NCBI RefSeq assembly: GCF_029968015.1
Contig: NZ_JASCIS010000034.1
Coordinates: forward strand, 1 to 64,000
DNA from: Streptomyces luteolus
Lineage (GTDB): Bacteria; Actinomycetota; Actinomycetes; Streptomycetales; Streptomycetaceae
DNA: 64,000 bases
Reading direction: 5' to 3'
The notes below the pieces were generated by a model. That model saw only the letters and a program-made list of their open reading frames with translations. It ran no database searches and was not told the DNA's origin. Shown piece by piece: positions 60,731 to 64,000 of this stretch. A program made the translations under genes and the position numbers. The stretch's first letter is position 1, and every line of letters begins with the position of its first letter.

Positions 60731-60873
60731 GGGTACGGGGCGTACGCGGGACCAGTACGGGGCGTACGCGGGACCGGTGCGGGGCGTACGCGGGACCGGT
60801 GCGGGGCGTACGCGGGACCGGTGCGGGGCGTACGCGGACCCACGGGGCGTACGCGGGACCAGTACGGGTCGTG
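60731..60873. repeat. 22-bp tandem repeat (minisatellite)
   Basis: GGGGCGTACGCGGGACCGGT plus GC repeats with starts at 60737, 60759, 60781, 60803 and 60825 (exact 22-bp period), then a shortened unit at 60844. Each unit contains the 8-bp palindrome GCGTACGC. The period is not a multiple of three, so the block is non-coding. Confidence 0.93.
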
Positions 60874-60905
60874 GTCGGCGGCGCGCTCTCCGGGCGTACG
60901 AACGC

Positions 60906-60946
60906 GGACTGCGGGGGGCCGTGAAGGTCACGGCCCCGCGCAGTCC
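60906..60946 (-). terminator. hairpin downstream of purD
   Basis: GGACTGCG and GGGGCCGTGA on the left pair with TCACGGCCCC and GCAGTCC on the right around AGG, a stem of about 17 pairs 24 bp beyond the purD stop. Confidence 0.8.
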
Positions 60947-60969
60947 GGTGCGGTGCGGGCGGGCGCTGG

Positions 60970-62235
60970 TCAGCCGGCGGTCGGCGTCCCGGCGGCGGCC
61001 TTCGCCGCGATGTCGGTGCGGTGCTGTCCGCCGTCGAGCCGGATCCGGGCGACGGCCGCGTAAGCGCGCTCCCGCGCCTGGGCGAGGTCGCCGCCGGTCG
61101 CGGTCACGGACAGCACGCGACCGCCCGCGCTGACGACCGCGTCGCCGTCGCGCTTGGTGCCGGCGTGCAGCACGTACGCGTGCGGGGCGTCCTGCTCCGC
61201 CACCTCGCCGAGGCCGTCGATGGGGTCGCCGGTGCGCGGCGTGCCCGGGTAGTTGTGCGAGGCGACGACCACGGTGACCGCGGCGTCCTCGCTCCAGTTC
61301 AGCGGGGGCTCGTCGGCGAGCGTGCCCTCTGCGGCGTGCAGCAGGACTCCGGCGAGCGGCGTCCGGAGGCGGGCCAGAACGACCTGGGTCTCGGGGTCGC
61401 CGAAGCGGGCGTTGAACTCGATCACCCGCACACCGCGCGAGGTGATGGCGAGGCCCGCGTACAGCAGTCCGGAGAACGGCGTTCCGCGGCGCCGCAGCTC
61501 GTCGACCGTGGGCTGGAGAACGCTCTCCAGGACCTCGTCGACCAGCTTCGGGTCGGCCCACGGCAGCGGCGAATAGGCGCCCATGCCGCCGGTGTTGGGG
61601 CCTTCGTCGCCGTCGAGGGCGCGCTTGAAGTCCTGGGCGGGGGTGAGCGGCAGCACCGTCACACCGTCGGTGATCGCGAAGAGGGAGACCTCGGGGCCGT
61701 CCAGGAACTCCTCGATCACCACGCGCTCGCAGGCGTTCGCGTGCGCCCGCGCGGCCTCCAGGTCGCCGGTGACGACGACACCCTTGCCCGCGGCCAGTCC
61801 GTCGTCCTTCACGACGTACGGAGCGCCGAACGCGTCGAGCGCCTCGTCGACCTCGGCCGGGGTGGTGCAGACGTACGAGCGGGCCGTGGGCACACCGGCA
61901 GCGGCCATGACGTCCTTGGCGAACGCCTTGGAGCCTTCCAGCTGCGCCGCCTCGCCGGACGGGCCGAAGCAGGGGATGCCCGCCGCGCGCACGGCGTCGG
62001 CGACCCCCGCGACGAGGGGCGCCTCCGGGCCGACCACGACCAGGCCGGCACCTAGCTCGGTGGCGAGCGCGGCCACGGCGGCGCCGTCGAGGGCATCGAC
62101 CGCGTGCAGCTCCGCGACCTCCGCGATACCGGCGTTGCCGGGCGCGCAGTGCAGGGCGGTGACCGCCGGGTCGAGGGACAGAGAGCGGCACAGGGCGTGT
62201 TCGCGGGCGCCGCTGCCGATGACGAGGACCTTCAC
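60970..62235 (-). CDS. purD: phosphoribosylamine-glycine ligase
   Basis: This 421-aa ATP-grasp enzyme joins phosphoribosylamine and glycine to GAR, step 2 of purine synthesis. Features are the N-terminal VLVIGSGAREHALC, GPEAPLVAGVADAVR, DGLAAGKGVVV (ATP loop), the signature DGDEGPNTGGMGAYSP and the metal site VIEFNARFGDPETQVVL. The length is standard. GTG 62235 begins the protein with no extension. It lies alone, followed by a terminator hairpin. Confidence 0.97.
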   Translation of the reverse strand: MKVLVIGSGAREHALCRSLSLDPAVTALHCAPGNAGIAEVAELHAVDALDGAAVAALATELGAGLVVVGPEAPLVAGVADAVRAAGIPCFGPSGEAAQLEGSKAFAKDVMAAAGVPTARSYVCTTPAEVDEALDAFGAPYVVKDDGLAAGKGVVVTGDLEAARAHANACERVVIEEFLDGPEVSLFAITDGVTVLPLTPAQDFKRALDGDEGPNTGGMGAYSPLPWADPKLVDEVLESVLQPTVDELRRRGTPFSGLLYAGLAITSRGVRVIEFNARFGDPETQVVLARLRTPLAGVLLHAAEGTLADEPPLNWSEDAAVTVVVASHNYPGTPRTGDPIDGLGEVAEQDAPHAYVLHAGTKRDGDAVVSAGGRVLSVTATGGDLAQARERAYAAVARIRLDGGQHRTDIAAKAAAGTPTAG

Positions 62236-62382
62236 ACGTGCAGCCTAGCCCGAACGACGCCGTGCTTTCGTACGGGGCGACGGGCGTGAGACGCGTCCCT
62301 CTTCGTAGGTTCCTCCACGTGGACGACGCACATGTCCGGCGCCGCCGGGCTCACTCCTCCCCCTGTCCGTTCGCGGCCCTTC

Positions 62383-62440
62383 TGTCCGCCCTTCTGTCCG
62401 CTCTTCTGTCCGCCCTTCTGTCCGCTCTTCCTATCCGCTC
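62383..62440. repeat. 12-bp tandem repeat beside dnaX stop codon
   Basis: About four to five copies of CTTCTGTCCGCC, alternating with CTTCTGTCCGCT, lie directly next to the dnaX stop codon at 62442. They are outside both purD and dnaX coding regions. Confidence 0.85.
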
Positions 62441-62441
62441 T

Positions 62442-64000
62442 CTATTCGTTCGTGAACTCCTCGACCACCGTCGCGCCCAACTCCCGCACGATCAGGTCGT
62501 GTCCGGAGAGCGCCGAGTCGTCCAGGTCCGGGTCGTCGTCCGCCGGGACGTCGTCCTCGATGGAGTACGGCGGGGGTTCCGGGGCGGTGGGTTCGGGCCG
62601 CGGGGCCGGGGACGACTGCGCGGGGGCCGAGGCCTGCGGCGGTGCGGGGCGCTGCGGAGCAGAGGCCTGGGGCTGCTGGGGCTGCGCGGGGGCCTGGGGC
62701 TGGGACGGGGGCTGGGGCGCGGGCTGGCGGGGAGCCGGTGCGCCGCCGCCGAAGTTGGCCGCGGCGGGCGGCGGCGCGGCCCCGCCCGACGGGTCGACGA
62801 TGGCCTCGATCTTCCAGTGCGCGTGGAACTGCTCGGCCAGGGCCTGGCGGAGCACGTCCTCGCTGCCGCTGCTCATGAAGTTGTCCCTGGCACCGGCGTT
62901 GATGAAGCCGAGCTGCAGCGTCTGGCCGTCGAACCCGGCCACCGACGCGTTCTGGCTGAGCAGGATCCAGGTGAAGCGGCGGCGGTTCTTGACCGCCTCC
63001 AGGATGTTCGGCCACAGGCTGCGGGCGTCCATCCCTCCGGCGGGCGGACCTGCCGGGGTGGCACCGCCCGGCGGCCCCTGCGGAGGCTGCTGTGCCTGAG
63101 GCGCGGCGGCCGGCGCCGGGCTCGGCGCGTTCGGACGACCACCGCCCGCGGGGGCGGCCGTGGGCCAGGCACCGGGACGCGCGGCGGGGGCACCGCCCGA
63201 GGGGGCAGCACCCTGAGCGGGGCCACCGCCGGAACCCGCACCGCCGCCGGAACCCGCGCCGGAGACCGTAGGCCAGGCACCGGGCGCGGACGTGGACGAG
63301 GACGCGGGCGTGGACGAGGACCCGGACGAGGACCCGGACGTGGACGCGGACGCGGGCGTGGACGAGGCAGGCGGGCCGCCGGCCTGCGCGGCCGGGGTCA
63401 TCGGGGCGGCTGCCGGAGCGGTGGGCTCCGCGGGCGCCGGGGCGGGCTCGGCGGGAGCGGGCGCCGGGGCCGCCGGGGTGGGGGGCGGCGCCGGAGGCGT
63501 GGCTTCCGGGGCGGCGGGGGCAGGGGCCGGAGCGGCACCGGCCGGAGTGGCACTGGCCGGAGTGGCACCGGCCGGAGCCGCGCCCCCGCCACGGACCGCG
63601 GCACGCGCGGCAGCGGGACCACCGCCGGGAGGCACAGCGGGACCGGACGGCGGCACGGGCGCGTGGGCGTCGGGCCCCGGCGCGTACCCCATCGCGGGAG
63701 CGTGGGCGCCGGTGCTGAAGTTCCCCCCGCGCTCCAGGCGGTCGAGCCGGGCGAGGACGGCGCGCTCGTCGTCGTACGCGGCGGGCAGCAGCACGCGCGC
63801 GCAGATCAGCTCCAGCTGGAGCCGCGGCGAGGTCGCGCCGCGCATCTCCGTCAGGCCCTCGTTGACGAGGTCGGCGGCGCGGCTCAGCTCGGCGGCGCCG
63901 AAGACCCCGGCCTGCGCCTGCATGCGCTCCACGACATCGGCGGGGGCGTCGATCAGGCCCTTCTCGGCGGCGTCCGGAACGGCGGCGAGGATGACCAGGT
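62442..64000 (-). CDS. dnaX: DNA polymerase III subunit gamma/tau, C-terminal part (5' end outside window)
   Basis: The frame is open to the right edge, so only about the last 520 residues are seen. The first visible stretch (LVILAAVPDAAEKGLIDAP, AAELSRAADLVNEGLTEMRG, PRLQLELICARVLLPAA) is domain III of the clamp-loader subunit. A long Pro/Ala/Gly/Ser-rich linker follows, then a tau-like C-terminal region (LWPNILEAVKNRRRFTWILL, FDGQTLQLGF) and an acidic end. DnaX is the clamp-loader motor and scaffold of the replicase. Position next to purD agrees with the Streptomyces order as I recall it. Confidence 0.92.
   Translation of the reverse strand, partial: LVILAAVPDAAEKGLIDAPADVVERMQAQAGVFGAAELSRAADLVNEGLTEMRGATSPRLQLELICARVLLPAAYDDERAVLARLDRLERGGNFSTGAHAPAMGYAPGPDAHAPVPPSGPAVPPGGGPAAARAAVRGGGAAPAGATPASATPAGAAPAPAPAAPEATPPAPPPTPAAPAPAPAEPAPAPAEPTAPAAAPMTPAAQAGGPPASSTPASASTSGSSSGSSSTPASSSTSAPGAWPTVSGAGSGGGAGSGGGPAQGAAPSGGAPAARPGAWPTAAPAGGGRPNAPSPAPAAAPQAQQPPQGPPGGATPAGPPAGGMDARSLWPNILEAVKNRRRFTWILLSQNASVAGFDGQTLQLGFINAGARDNFMSSGSEDVLRQALAEQFHAHWKIEAIVDPSGGAAPPPAAANFGGGAPAPRQPAPQPPSQPQAPAQPQQPQASAPQRPAPPQASAPAQSSPAPRPEPTAPEPPPYSIEDDVPADDDPDLDDSALSGHDLIVRELGATVVEEFTNE

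Larger units (their letters stand above)
60452..60969. other. intergenic region with minisatellite between purD and M48-like gene
   Basis: No gene is visible in these 518 bp. They hold the purD terminator (60906-60946), a 22-bp tandem repeat (60731-60873) and the presumed promoter of the M48-like gene near 60480-60650, which is less GC-rich. Confidence 0.55.

Overview
The window is Streptomyces chromosomal DNA. Base composition is very GC-rich with strong G/C at third codon positions, GTG starts are frequent, one regulatory gene carries a rare TTA codon, and the gene content is typical of the genus: BldC, an AtrA-type TetR regulator, an Lsr2 paralogue, valine dehydrogenase, SpoIIE-type phosphatases and DUF6274/DUF3073 small proteins. 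From memory, the order runs parallel to the conserved core of the S. coelicolor chromosome from about SCO4122 down to dnaX (about SCO4067). No phage, plasmid, insertion sequence, CRISPR array or rRNA operon was seen.

Layout. 1-8700: divergent MarR/MFS pair, a PAS-SpoIIE-ATPase phosphatase, a type II NADH dehydrogenase, an AtrA-like TetR regulator and an ECF sigma factor fused to a zinc finger, membrane segment and NPCBM domain. 8700-12440: the least orderly segment, with a frameshifted SARP/BTAD regulator, a 64-bp tandem duplication, an asparagine-synthetase-like protein lacking the glutaminase cysteine, and a 0.6-kb intergenic region with direct repeats. 12440-21450: a TTA-containing regulator with TPR-like repeats, L-2-hydroxyglutarate oxidase, TrmB, PrsW protease, aldo/keto reductase, an M23 cell-wall peptidase behind a c-di-AMP (ydaO) riboswitch, and a membrane SpoIIE phosphatase. 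21620-25000: a small variable block between tRNA-fMet and tRNA-Lys holding a formylglycine-enzyme-like protein, a 70-aa secreted peptide and an ArsR/MFS pair. 25100-38100: DEAD-box helicase with an RGG tail, lipoprotein, metallopeptidase, metallophosphoesterase, three tRNAs, a DsbA/CcdA thiol-redox operon, HrpA, tRNA-Asp and a DUF6274 protein. 38600-64000: bldC, vdh, DUF3073, then purine genes purF-purM, purS-purQ-purL, purC and purD interleaved with lsrL, tRNA-Gly genes, an ABC exporter plus two-component pair, a catalytically dead M48-like membrane protein, and the 3' part of dnaX running off the right end.

How the parts fit. The pur genes supply PurF, PurD, PurS/Q/L, PurM and PurC of IMP synthesis, split over four transcription units. 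PurS, PurQ and PurL overlap by 4 bp and probably form one complex. DsbA and CcdA overlap and probably make an extracytoplasmic thiol-redox pair. The ABC transporter, permease, kinase and regulator form a compact operon of the stress-exporter type.

The most interesting observations are a tRNA-Gly(TCC) with intact acceptor and anticodon stems but a disrupted T-arm and altered G18/T55 (a candidate for a non-translational, cell-wall role), the sigma/anti-sigma-like/NPCBM fusion, the riboswitch, the dead M48-like protein, and the decaying regulator next to the asparagine-synthetase-like gene.
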